A stretch of DNA of 64,000 bases from a virus: the IMG/VR virus record IMGVR_UViG_3300005529_000007, positions 1 through 64,000 of that record. One strand, given 5' to 3'. Positions 16,565 to 25,072 of the stretch are shown piece after piece. The position numbers and the translations under genes are program-made. The first letter of the stretch is position 1; each line of letters opens with the position of its first letter. The notes under the pieces were generated by a model. It saw only the letters and a program-made list of their open reading frames with translations, was not told the DNA's origin and made no database searches.

Positions 16565-16908
16565 TGGCTGAGACCAAACCCAAAGTAGAGACCAAGGACC
16601 CTTGGCAGACGCCAAAGGAAACCTGGCAGTACGTCACCGTCCCGGACGAAGATCCGCTAGGTCATGCTCACCCCACGGTCAGCTTGAACAAGCATGTCTT
16701 CGAGCCGGGGAAAACGTATCTGCTTCCCCCACAGGTCGCGGAGTATGTAACTGATCGCGTGCGCGTGTATGCGCGTTCGTGCGTCCGCCAGCTCCAGCCC
16801 AACGTGGATCTCAAGTCTCTGAGAGAAGTTGCTGTAGGTACAGCCAACTCAACTGCCAGCCAATATACCAGTGGTGCGCAGCTTGTAGATGGCTCCACCC
16901 TTCCGTGA
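16564..16908 (+). CDS. Hypothetical virion-region protein (114 aa)
   Basis: GTG start overlapping the previous TAG by one base. The protein has a hydrophilic N-terminus and a region VFEPGKTYLLPPQVAEYVTDRV, resembling small head-tail joining proteins that have a short beta-domain followed by a helix. Its stop overlaps the GTG of the hydrolase gene. No family assigned. Confidence 0.55.
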   Translation: MAETKPKVETKDPWQTPKETWQYVTVPDEDPLGHAHPTVSLNKHVFEPGKTYLLPPQVAEYVTDRVRVYARSCVRQLQPNVDLKSLREVAVGTANSTASQYTSGAQLVDGSTLP

Positions 16909-17288
16909 CCTGGGACGACTACAACAAAGCACTCTTGGCCTTAACCATGTGGCGTGAAGCCCGTGGGGAGGGCCGAGAGGGCATGTACGCAGTGGGATGC
17001 GTCGTGCGTAACAGGGTCGTTGCGAACGACTGGGAACTGGTCATGGCGAAGAAACGGCAGTTCTCATCCCTTACTGCGCCAGGAGATGCCATGCTTGTGC
17101 AGTGGCCCCTCCAAGGCGATCTCCCCTTTGAGACGGCAATGGAACTTGCCGAGGCCATTTACTCCGGTTCCCTGCCGGACATTACCGAAGGCGCAACTCA
17201 CTACTTCAACCCAAACGTAGTTCTTCCAACCTGGGCGAAGGACATGACCAAGATCAAGTCCATTGGCCATCATGACTTCTATAAGTGA
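16905..17288 (+). CDS. Cell wall hydrolase, SleB/CwlJ-like endolysin
   Basis: GTG start in GTGA with the previous stop. Longer frames upstream would overlap the preceding gene. 127 residues, matching the compact Hydrolase_2 (SleB) catalytic domain. It has WREARGEGREGMYAVG with the catalytic Glu, VVRNRV, then ATHYFNP and a C-terminal H-x-F-Y. SleB-type enzymes are lytic transglycosylases of peptidoglycan. There is no signal peptide, so release would depend on the holin gene two genes downstream. It forms a coupled lysis cassette with 17285 and 17899. Confidence 0.78.
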   Translation: MTWDDYNKALLALTMWREARGEGREGMYAVGCVVRNRVVANDWELVMAKKRQFSSLTAPGDAMLVQWPLQGDLPFETAMELAEAIYSGSLPDITEGATHYFNPNVVLPTWAKDMTKIKSIGHHDFYK

Positions 17289-17899
17289 ACCCAACTGTCC
17301 TTCTTGTTCGGCACGCAGAAACAGAACTAAACGATCCTAAGAATGAGAAGATCCGGGGATACTCGGATATTCCCATCTCCTACAAGGGCAAAGACGGCTT
17401 GCGGAATACCGCGAGCTTTCTCAAAGAGCAAGCGTTTCCGATTGCCTTTGTACTCAGCTCCCCTCTCCAGCGGGCAATGATGTCCGCGAACGAAGTGGCG
17501 CAGCCCTTCGGAGCCAAGGTCATTCCCAACAATTCCCTTCTCCCTTGGAGCCTGGGCAAGTTGACAGGCGAGCCCGTGGCCATGGCTGCCAAGGAGATGA
17601 ATTACTACCAAGAGTATCCCGACATCAAGGTGCCTGAAGGTGAAAGCTACCGCGACTTCTACAACCGCTGGGCCGTTGGCCTGGACAAGATGTTGCTCTA
17701 TGCCGAGCAGCATCCTGAGGAGGTTCTAGTTGGAGTGGTTCATTCGCGTAACCTACTGGCTCTACCTAGTATTTTGGGCTCACGTGATATTGGGGACGTG
17801 CCTGTCAAAGGGGGCCCACCTCCCGAAAGCGTCACGCAAATCTCGCAAGACGAAAACGGAAACTGGCACATGAAAGTAATCCACCAGGAGCCAGCGTAA
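17285..17899 (+). CDS. Histidine phosphatase family protein
   Basis: GTG start in GTGA with the hydrolase stop. Residues 5-15 are VLLVRHAETEL, the RHGE-type motif with the phospho-accepting His. A second His occurs in VGVVHSRNLLAL near residue 154, and SSPLQRAMMSA supplies the conserved Arg. At 204 residues it is a standard phosphoglycerate-mutase-like phosphatase. Its place between endolysin and holin, coupled to both, is unusual. It may act on a phosphorylated envelope precursor or nucleotide during lysis, but the substrate is unknown. Confidence 0.8.
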   Translation: MNPTVLLVRHAETELNDPKNEKIRGYSDIPISYKGKDGLRNTASFLKEQAFPIAFVLSSPLQRAMMSANEVAQPFGAKVIPNNSLLPWSLGKLTGEPVAMAAKEMNYYQEYPDIKVPEGESYRDFYNRWAVGLDKMLLYAEQHPEEVLVGVVHSRNLLALPSILGSRDIGDVPVKGGPPPESVTQISQDENGNWHMKVIHQEPA

Positions 17900-18435
17900 T
17901 GTCCTTCCTAGACATCATTAAAAAAGCCTTTCCCTTTATATCTGCTGCGGCCTCCCTCGGTGGTCCGCTGGGCACGATGGCAGCGAATGCCGTAGGGAAA
18001 GCTCTCAACGTAGACGCCAGCAAGGCGGTTACTCCTGAGAACATTGAAAGCATAATCACCCAGGCCTTTGCCGATCCCGCACAGCGTGCGGCCCTCCTAC
18101 AAGCGGAGCAAAACTTCCAAGCCCAGATGGCTGAGCTCGGCTACAAAGACGCCGAGACCATGGTGGAAGATGCGAATGCTGATCGAGCCAATGCCCGCGC
18201 CAGGGAGATTGCAGTAAGGGACTGGACTCCGAAAGTCCTAGCCGCCTGCGTCACCATCGGCTTCTTTGGTGTGTTGATGCTGATGGGATTCCACAAGACG
18301 CCCGACTCAGCCCACGACGCTTGGATGCTAATGCTCGGTGCCCTCAGCACAGCCTGGGGCGGAATCATCCAGTACTACTTCGGCAGCTCGGCAGGCAGCG
18401 CACGCAAGACTGAACTCATGGCCCAGAATGGCTAA
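17899..18435 (+). CDS. Holin, 3TM type
   Basis: ATG in TAATG with the phosphatase stop. 178 residues: an N-terminal hydrophobic helix region, an acidic helical middle, then RDWTPKVLAACVTIGFFGVL, a second membrane helix around WMLMLGALSTAWGGIIQYYF and a tail SSAGSARKTEL. The RDWTPK and SSxGSxxKTE landmarks are typical of putative 3TM phage holins. It would form the membrane lesion that lets the SleB-like hydrolase reach peptidoglycan. The final codons overlap the tail adaptor start. Confidence 0.78.
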   Translation: MSFLDIIKKAFPFISAAASLGGPLGTMAANAVGKALNVDASKAVTPENIESIITQAFADPAQRAALLQAEQNFQAQMAELGYKDAETMVEDANADRANARAREIAVRDWTPKVLAACVTIGFFGVLMLMGFHKTPDSAHDAWMLMLGALSTAWGGIIQYYFGSSAGSARKTELMAQNG

Positions 18436-19597
18436 TCTATATTCCGCAACTACAACTTGCCAGAACGTAATTAGCGCAACCGCGCAAGACGTTCGCAACA
18501 CCCTCGATACTACGCAGAACCAAGCTCTGCTCATTGACTACACCAACCGTGTGCAGCTAGAGATGCTGCGCTGGAGTAGGTGGATCTTCTTGCTTAGTGC
18601 ACCGCAGAGGTTCATCACCCAACTTGGCGTGACTGACTACTGGCTTGGGGCCACGGCAGGAAACTCCCAGGGGCAGTACGACACGGGCCTCAACCTTACG
18701 GACATCCGTACCATCAAGCCTGGCACGGTCTTTGACAGGACAAACTTCACCCCTCTCCAAAAGGTAGACGAGCCACCTCTGGTTGCGAAGGTCGCATACC
18801 CGGATGCTACATCTCGTCCCGCTCGGCCCTCGCAATGGCGGCAAGCCATCGACACGCCGAACGTAATGAACATCTATCCGGCCCCGGATAACCAGACGCT
18901 TTACTCTCCCCAGCCGGAGCCGCCGATCTGCACGACAGCTACTTCAGGAGCTCTGGCCAATCGCCTCTACTGGGTCACGGTGACATTTGTGGACTCGACT
19001 GGGGCAGAATCTACTGCTCCCCGCGCCACCAAGATCTTCGTCCCCGCAGGCAAGGTGCTGGTTGTCAATCCCCCGAAGGAGCCGCTCATCGCTGGCACCA
19101 CGGGCATCAAGTACGACCGCTACAACGTCTACGCAGTCTCGTCGCCGTTCGGCACGACCCTAACTGCCAACCAAGCTACCCAACAAGCAACTCTCATTTC
19201 CACCAGCTCCAACTGGCAGGAGCCCAACTCCGGCCTCACCACAACTGGTCTCAATCCTCCGACCAACAATGCCGTGGAGCCCATCGACGGCTACATCATC
19301 GAGTTCCGTTACTGGAAGCAGCGCAAGCAGGTTGCTGCCACAAGCGATGTCCTCCAGATCCCGGACGACTACAAAGACATCGTCATCGCGGGAGTCAATG
19401 CGCTTTCATTTCAATTCCTCAACCGTATGCCCGACGCCAGTGCCTGGATGCAGCGCTACCGCGAAGGCCTCACGGGAATCATCCGAGATATAAACCTGTT
19501 CCCACGCGGAAGCGAATTCATTCGCCCCGACTCCGCAGGAATTGGTGGCCAGCTCCCGGCTATCGAATCCATCGACCTCTCGGTCTTGCAGAACTAA
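18428..19597 (+). CDS. Tail adaptor / tail tubular protein A-like
   Basis: The ATG at 18428 overlaps the holin stop. 389 residues. The N-terminal helical region (TRVQLEMLRWSRWIFLL) and the C-terminal region (IPDDYKDIVIAGVNALSFQFL...WMQRYREGL) are typical of gp11/gp4-like ring adaptors that sit below the portal. An Ig-like insertion occupies residues about 165-260 (WVTVTFVDSTGAES). It directly precedes the nozzle-like gene, the usual pair in podovirus-type tails. Confidence 0.7.
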   Translation: MANLYSATTTCQNVISATAQDVRNTLDTTQNQALLIDYTNRVQLEMLRWSRWIFLLSAPQRFITQLGVTDYWLGATAGNSQGQYDTGLNLTDIRTIKPGTVFDRTNFTPLQKVDEPPLVAKVAYPDATSRPARPSQWRQAIDTPNVMNIYPAPDNQTLYSPQPEPPICTTATSGALANRLYWVTVTFVDSTGAESTAPRATKIFVPAGKVLVVNPPKEPLIAGTTGIKYDRYNVYAVSSPFGTTLTANQATQQATLISTSSNWQEPNSGLTTTGLNPPTNNAVEPIDGYIIEFRYWKQRKQVAATSDVLQIPDDYKDIVIAGVNALSFQFLNRMPDASAWMQRYREGLTGIIRDINLFPRGSEFIRPDSAGIGGQLPAIESIDLSVLQN

Positions 19598-22084
19598 ATG
19601 TCCTGGTACAAATCCCCCATACGCCCCATTGATCCGATTGTCTCGGACGTACAGCCGGAATATCCCGAGCGGTATATACGAGACAACTTCGAGGGCACGG
19701 GGCTGGACCTCTATACCCAGCCTCCTGCCCAGGATCAATCCATGTGGACGCTGCTGACCAATGTGATGCCCATCACAGATGGGACACTCCATCGGCGCTG
19801 GGGAGCGCAGTTCTTTACCACGAACGCACAGTTCGGTGGGAATACATATGGTCCCTACACGCGAGCCTATCAGTATCGCAATGATCTAAACGGCAGCACA
19901 GGCACGCGGCGGCTCATCTTCATGGGTGGGTCCTTCGATGTCTTCAACGAAGACGGCACGGTCTACACCGCCAGCGCCTTCGGCACCAGACCCAATCCCA
20001 TGTTCCGTGGCGTCCTCTCCCGGAACTGGTTCTACATGTGCAACACCCAAAGCGCCTTCAAGTGGGCGGACATGTGGAACGGGGTCAACTTCCCTAACTG
20101 GGGAATCGCTGCCCCGGTGGGAGCCACGTCGTCAGTCATCACCTCTGGGCCGAATCCCCCCACCACCGCCACCAACATCGGCTCCTGGTCAAACCCGAAC
20201 AACATCCTCGTTTCAGATAACACCTACGCTGTCGAGAGCCTGGCCACAGGCATCACCGATGGCGGCGACATCCAGGCGACGGGGTTTGGTTTCGCCATCC
20301 CCAGCAACGCAACCATCACAGGCTTTCGGGTAGAAGTTCAAGCTAAGGCAACCACCTCCGGCTCCGATGTCCCTGAGTTGTCCATTCTCCTCCTCAAGGC
20401 AGGTGTGATCTACGGAGGAACTTCCCAACTAAGCGGCTTCCAATCGCTCGTGAGCGGCGCACCGGAGACGTTCATCTCCTTCGGTGGCAACGGCGATCTG
20501 TTCTACGGAGCTCTGTGGACACCCGCTGATGTGAATGCGTCGAACTTCGGCGTGCAGATTCATCCCATGGTGCGGCCCACGTCCTCCGGCCCCGCCACCT
20601 TTAACATCGACTTCGTAAGAGTCACAGTCTTCTACACGACCGTCACGGGCGCGATCAATGCCACTCCTGGCGGCGGCGCAGGCATCACCCTCTCCCTCGG
20701 GCGCGTTTACTACTGCGTCTTTGAGAACAGCAGGACCGGGCACTTCTCCGATCTCAACCCGAGCAGCGGCTCGACTGGTCCCCTCAACAACCAGAACGTC
20801 AACCTGACGAACATTCCCGTCTCGGGCGATAACCAGGTGGACAAGAAGGTAATCCTCGCCACGGCAGATGGAGGAGATCCCAGTACGTTGTACCTCGTGG
20901 CGGAAATCCCCAACAGCTCCACGACCTACACCGACAGCACGCCTGAGCTCACGCTGCTGAACAATCAGATATACGTCTACACCGACCAGTTCGGAACTGA
21001 GTTTGGGGTGGCGAACAATACTCCTCCCCCTCTTGGCCAGATCATGTGCAAGCACAAGGGCCGCTTGTGGATGGCAGTGCAGGAGAATCTCTTCTTCTCC
21101 AAGAGCGTGGACGAGCTCACGCTTCCCGATGGCTTCATTGCCGGGAAGTACGAAGAAGCCTGGCCAGCCGATAGTTACTTTGATGTTTCCAACGGCGCAG
21201 AGACCATCACAGGTCTTCTCTCTGATGGCAACGTGCTTTACATCGGGACCACGCAGCATGTCCGCCGTCTCTTCGGAGATAGCCCCTCCAACTTCCAGCA
21301 GCCCGAGATTGTCCACACCAATGTAGGCGTGGTCAATCAAGAGGTCTGGCAGATGGTCTATATGGAAGGCACACCCGCAGGAGCCATCTGGCTTACGCCC
21401 GATGGACGTGTCATCCAGTCAGATGGGAACACTTACGTTGATATTGGCAAGCCTGTTCAGCCTCTCCTGAACGGCATCTCCCCTGGCGTCATGGCCAACT
21501 CCCACGCAGCCTTCATGAGCGACGGGGAGTTTGATCTTTACTTCCTCTGCATCCCGAGCGGCTCCAACTACGGGGACGTGCACCTGGTCTACGATCTCCG
21601 CTCCCAGCGCTGGTTCGAGTGGGTTCCCCCGGTAGCCAGTGCAAGCATTCTCTACAACGTCAAAGCTGATGGCACACCGCAATGGCTATTCTGCGATGAC
21701 ACGGCCCAGGGCGTCGTCTATCGCTACACCCCAGGATTCGTAACCGACAACGGGGGCGCGAACATCTTCGTGACTGCCACGACTGCTTGGTTGCACATGG
21801 GCGATCCTACTTATCGCAAGGTCCTCGATGAGCTAGAAGTCACGACCCAAGACCCCGGACTCACGGTCTCCGTGTCTGGCTCCAGTGGGGACGATGGCTT
21901 CTCCGGCACTTCCATCGTGGCCAATGCCGCTCTCAAGACGAGCCCATTTGGACAAAAGAAAATCTACTTCCCCGGCACAGGCAGCAAGCACCGCTACTAC
22001 AAAGTAACCTTCAGCACATCCACCGCCACGGACCAAGTGATCCTTGGCTACAGCTTCCGCTTCACCCCCTGGAACACTCTCTAA
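19598..22084 (+). CDS. Tail nozzle / tail tubular protein B-like (828 aa)
   Basis: ATG right after the adaptor stop. The 828-residue protein has an N-terminal segment PIDPIVSDVQPEYPERYIRDN, beta-propeller-like repeats, and an inserted lectin-like region around residues 190-340. The centre has HKGRLWMAVQENLFFS and LLSDGNVLYIGTTQHVRRL, a pattern found in tail nozzle proteins that build the distal tube. It follows the adaptor gene as in T7-like and N4-like tails. Confidence 0.68.
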   Translation: MSWYKSPIRPIDPIVSDVQPEYPERYIRDNFEGTGLDLYTQPPAQDQSMWTLLTNVMPITDGTLHRRWGAQFFTTNAQFGGNTYGPYTRAYQYRNDLNGSTGTRRLIFMGGSFDVFNEDGTVYTASAFGTRPNPMFRGVLSRNWFYMCNTQSAFKWADMWNGVNFPNWGIAAPVGATSSVITSGPNPPTTATNIGSWSNPNNILVSDNTYAVESLATGITDGGDIQATGFGFAIPSNATITGFRVEVQAKATTSGSDVPELSILLLKAGVIYGGTSQLSGFQSLVSGAPETFISFGGNGDLFYGALWTPADVNASNFGVQIHPMVRPTSSGPATFNIDFVRVTVFYTTVTGAINATPGGGAGITLSLGRVYYCVFENSRTGHFSDLNPSSGSTGPLNNQNVNLTNIPVSGDNQVDKKVILATADGGDPSTLYLVAEIPNSSTTYTDSTPELTLLNNQIYVYTDQFGTEFGVANNTPPPLGQIMCKHKGRLWMAVQENLFFSKSVDELTLPDGFIAGKYEEAWPADSYFDVSNGAETITGLLSDGNVLYIGTTQHVRRLFGDSPSNFQQPEIVHTNVGVVNQEVWQMVYMEGTPAGAIWLTPDGRVIQSDGNTYVDIGKPVQPLLNGISPGVMANSHAAFMSDGEFDLYFLCIPSGSNYGDVHLVYDLRSQRWFEWVPPVASASILYNVKADGTPQWLFCDDTAQGVVYRYTPGFVTDNGGANIFVTATTAWLHMGDPTYRKVLDELEVTTQDPGLTVSVSGSSGDDGFSGTSIVANAALKTSPFGQKKIYFPGTGSKHRYYKVTFSTSTATDQVILGYSFRFTPWNTL

Positions 22085-22618
22085 ATGCCCCGCGTAGCAC
22101 AAGTACAAAACACATCCGAGCTGAACAAGCTCCTGTCGCGCATTGACAAATTAGAAAAGCGCATGGTCTCCGTGCAGGACACCGTTGATGTCCATGCCTC
22201 TCAACTGGCGCGGATAGATGTGGCGCACGCGCAGCCGACAACGAATAATCTTGTCTTCACCTGGACGGGAGGAAGTACCAGCCTCTCCTGGGCCACAGGT
22301 TGGATCAAAGACAAGAACGCCAGCAGCTCTAAGACGATCTCCCCGCCAACCTTCTCGTCGGCTCCTGGCACCTCTCATTCCAGCACGGTGATCGCCGGGT
22401 CCCTGACCCTGTCACCGTCAACTCACTACTGGCTCGGCTGGGACAAGGTCCACCAGAAGATGGTGGCCAATACGGACGCCAGTGTCTTGTTTCAAAACTA
22501 CAACGTGCAAATCGTCTGCCGCCTGTTCACCGGAACAGCGGGCCAGACGGGAACTGCCGGGGGAGGCGGAAGTGCAGCAAGCAGCGACCTCTCAGGGCAG
22601 ACATACAAATTGTTCTAA
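22085..22618 (+). CDS. Tail accessory protein with N-terminal coiled coil (177 aa)
   Basis: ATG immediately after the nozzle stop. Residues 8-40 form a heptad-rich coiled coil (LNKLLSRIDKLEKRMVSVQD) and the remainder is beta-rich and Ser/Thr/Gly-heavy, a build common in short trimeric tail fibres or fibre attachment proteins. No enzymatic motif is present. The function is inferred from architecture and position. Confidence 0.55.
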   Translation: MPRVAQVQNTSELNKLLSRIDKLEKRMVSVQDTVDVHASQLARIDVAHAQPTTNNLVFTWTGGSTSLSWATGWIKDKNASSSKTISPPTFSSAPGTSHSSTVIAGSLTLSPSTHYWLGWDKVHQKMVANTDASVLFQNYNVQIVCRLFTGTAGQTGTAGGGGSAASSDLSGQTYKLF

Positions 22619-22624
22619 ACGCAA

Positions 22625-22855
22625 ATGCAAATCTCAACAATTTACTACGGCGTTGGAATCGTTGGCGCAGGGGGAACGGTCCTTTACAAAGTGGCGAAGT
22701 TCTTCCTGGGTATGGATTTCAACATCAAGACAATCTTAACCAACCACCTGCCTCACATTGATGCGCGGTTGAACTTAATAGAGGAGCACCTTTTTGAGAG
22801 AACGAATCCGTCCAGCAACGCCCGAAGAGATCGAGAAGATCGCAGCGAAGGCTGA
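22625..22855 (+). CDS. Small membrane-anchored protein (76 aa)
   Basis: ATG start. An N-terminal hydrophobic stretch (IYYGVGIVGAGGTVLYKVA) is followed by a helical segment HIDARLNLIEEHL and a highly charged tail NARRDREDRSEG. The last 62 bases overlap the next gene in another frame. The overall plan resembles small holin- or spanin-like inner membrane proteins. No family is assigned. Confidence 0.5.
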   Translation: MQISTIYYGVGIVGAGGTVLYKVAKFFLGMDFNIKTILTNHLPHIDARLNLIEEHLFERTNPSSNARRDREDRSEG

Positions 22856-23132
22856 CTTAACGCCACGCAGTGCCGTATGGGCCTTGGGCGAGAGCATAGC
22901 AGTAACAAGATTAGCAGCAGAGATTGACCCCGTCTTCTATGGAGAAGGCACCCCGACCATCCGCAAGGCATGGTTCATCTGGGGGCTGGAGAACATGCTG
23001 AAGGGTAATGGCTACACCGAGTACTACTTCAATGTGCCAGTTCGTGACGAGGAATACGTAAAGATCGTCAAGGGCTTTGGCGCGGAGCAGACCTCCTTGG
23101 AGCCGGAGTTCCGATTCAAGAAAGTTCTTTAA
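22794..23132 (+). CDS. Acyltransferase-like virion-region protein (112 aa)
   Basis: TTG start supported by GAGGAGCACCTT just upstream. It overlaps the previous gene by 62 bases. The protein contains PATPEEIEKIAAKAD near the start and a C-terminal EYVKIVKGFGAE segment. Such small proteins between nozzle and ejection genes in N4/T7-like genomes often have a GNAT-like fold and are packaged, but the acetyl-CoA motif cannot be identified here. Start confidence is moderate. Confidence 0.5.
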   Translation: MRERIRPATPEEIEKIAAKADLTPRSAVWALGESIAVTRLAAEIDPVFYGEGTPTIRKAWFIWGLENMLKGNGYTEYYFNVPVRDEEYVKIVKGFGAEQTSLEPEFRFKKVL

Positions 23133-23839
23133 TGAGCACTAAGACCACCACCTCAAGCGACAATCAAAGTAATCTGAACTTTGATCCAGGTTCGATGAGT
23201 CTCTACAAGAACCTGACTGGCAATGCTGGCAATGTACTGAACCAGTACATGAACAACCCCTTTACGAATGCCTTTTATCAAATGGGCCTTCAGACCAGTC
23301 AAAAGGGAGCCATGCAGCAGGGCCAGAACAACATCCAGGCCATGCTCCAGAACATGAAAGTATCTGGGCTGGGCGGAGCCTCTGGCGCTGGCTTCCAGCA
23401 AGCGCAGCTTGGCAAGATCGGACGTAGCAATGCGTCCATGTTGTCGCAAGCGAACTTGGGGAACGTGATGAACGCTTTCCAACGGCAGCTTGGCGCGACG
23501 GGCATGGGCATGGCCTTCCAGCCACTCATGACTGGCGAGAAGTCTCACGGTCAGCAGACGCAGCAGACGGGTGGGCTGGGCACATGGTTGCCACAGCTTG
23601 CTGGCGCGGCGTTTGGCGGACTCACTGGCGGCTTAGGTGGCCTCTTTGGAGGTGGCGGGGGAGCTGGCTCAGGGTTAATTAGTCCCACGATGAGCAGCAT
23701 GGCTGGCGGAGCGCCGACCATGATCCCTGGCATGATGGGAGGAATCAATTCCATGGCCATCAATCCCTTCAGCGCTGGCATGGACCCGAGCTCCTTGTTC
23801 AGTGGCTACAGCCCCACAATGCCTAGCTTCGGAGGTTAA
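23132..23839 (+). CDS. Gly/Met-rich internal virion protein (235 aa)
   Basis: ATG overlapping the previous stop as TAATGA. The first half is Gln/Asn/Gly-rich and helical (QNNIQAMLQNMK). From residue 150 it is a glycine-rich, hydrophobic low-complexity region (GGLTGGLGGLFGGGGGAG) resembling membrane-inserting ejection proteins. It is followed by two further ejection-type genes, so it is probably one of three proteins released into the host envelope with the DNA. Confidence 0.58.
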   Translation: MSTKTTTSSDNQSNLNFDPGSMSLYKNLTGNAGNVLNQYMNNPFTNAFYQMGLQTSQKGAMQQGQNNIQAMLQNMKVSGLGGASGAGFQQAQLGKIGRSNASMLSQANLGNVMNAFQRQLGATGMGMAFQPLMTGEKSHGQQTQQTGGLGTWLPQLAGAAFGGLTGGLGGLFGGGGGAGSGLISPTMSSMAGGAPTMIPGMMGGINSMAINPFSAGMDPSSLFSGYSPTMPSFGG

Positions 23840-23842
23840 TCA

Positions 23843-25072
23843 ATGGGATTACTAGACGACGTTTCTTTCATGGGGGGCGGCTTCAACTCAATGGGTATGC
23901 CCTCTGCCCAGATGATGCGCCAGTATCAACAGATGCGGAACATCCGCCTGCTCGATCCTGAACGACAACTCCGAGAGATGGGACCCATGCGCGGCATGGG
24001 TAATCGTGGCGCGGCCAACCCCTGGTTCGCGCAGATGGGGCAGCTCGGGAACACACCGGACTATAGTGGATTTACGTATGACCCTGGCGCGAATGCTGCG
24101 GCCAGTGCGGCCCTGCGGCCCTATGGACTCAGCCCGCTTAATCCCAATCAAGTTAACCCCAATGCGATCTTTCCCAACAGCGGATTCTTCGGACGCCATC
24201 CTGGACTGACGAGTCGGCTGGAAGGTGGGATCTTTGGAGCGGCTGCGACACGGGGAGCAAATACCTGGGGCGAGGGAATCTCTAACGTCGCTCAGTCCAT
24301 GATCGAAGGGCCACGCGCCAAGGCAGGGATTGTCAACCAGCAATTCGCCAGGCCATTCCAGCAAGCCCAGATGCTTGAGAGCTTGCAGGACATGCAGCAG
24401 AAGCGAGAGCTTACTGAGGCAGACATTCAATGGCGCAGAGCCGAAGCGCAGAAGGCCGGGCAGTCTCCCTTTCCGAAATACGGCGAAGCCAAGATCGGCG
24501 CAAAGGGCGAAGCGTATATGTTCCCGAACGATGGAGGTGAGCCCAAGCAAGTACTTCCTCCTGGGACATTCAACACCAAGGACGACAAGGTGCTATCTCC
24601 AGAGGAACAAGCCATCGACGCCTTCAGGCGTGAGCAAAAACGAGAGCCCACTTCTCAAGAACTCGTCACGTTACATAACGAGTGGACCGAGAAAGAGCGC
24701 AAGGCTGCGAATGCTGCGAACGGAGCCAAGATGGCCGTGCCAAACGGCAAGGGTGGATTTACCTTTCAAGTTATCCAACCTGGTTCCCCTATCCCCGCAG
24801 GCTCCCGAACCATTAACGACATTGGAACCGAGCAGCACAAAGAGACAGCCTCACGGGAGAAGTTCCTGGCCAGCTCCGCCAGTTGGCCCGCCTCACGCTG
24901 GGCAAGGCTCAAGGCCTTCGGCGTGAAGCGCGGCGACATGCAATCGCTGGGTCAGTTCTACGATCAGAACATTTCCTCCGGCGCGTACACCATGGACGAG
25001 AGCGGTGCGCCTCGTGCTAACGGCGACGCCCCCAGTCCCACCCCTTCTTTATCCAACCCCTTTAGGAAATAG
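23843..25072 (+). CDS. Internal virion (ejection) protein (409 aa)
   Basis: ATG start shortly after the previous stop. The N-terminal third is Met/Gly/Asn-rich, the centre is charged and helical (MLESLQDMQQKRELTEAD), and the C-terminus is Pro/Ser-rich. No enzymatic motif is visible. The setting between two other internal-virion-like genes and the final-base overlap with the giant 1647-residue gene support an ejection complex component. Confidence 0.58.
   Translation: MGLLDDVSFMGGGFNSMGMPSAQMMRQYQQMRNIRLLDPERQLREMGPMRGMGNRGAANPWFAQMGQLGNTPDYSGFTYDPGANAAASAALRPYGLSPLNPNQVNPNAIFPNSGFFGRHPGLTSRLEGGIFGAAATRGANTWGEGISNVAQSMIEGPRAKAGIVNQQFARPFQQAQMLESLQDMQQKRELTEADIQWRRAEAQKAGQSPFPKYGEAKIGAKGEAYMFPNDGGEPKQVLPPGTFNTKDDKVLSPEEQAIDAFRREQKREPTSQELVTLHNEWTEKERKAANAANGAKMAVPNGKGGFTFQVIQPGSPIPAGSRTINDIGTEQHKETASREKFLASSASWPASRWARLKAFGVKRGDMQSLGQFYDQNISSGAYTMDESGAPRANGDAPSPTPSLSNPFRK

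Noticed and set aside
20429-21340. 303-residue reading frame on the minus strand
   Set aside because: Opposite the nozzle-like gene; no domain, no leader signal. Treated as antisense shadow.
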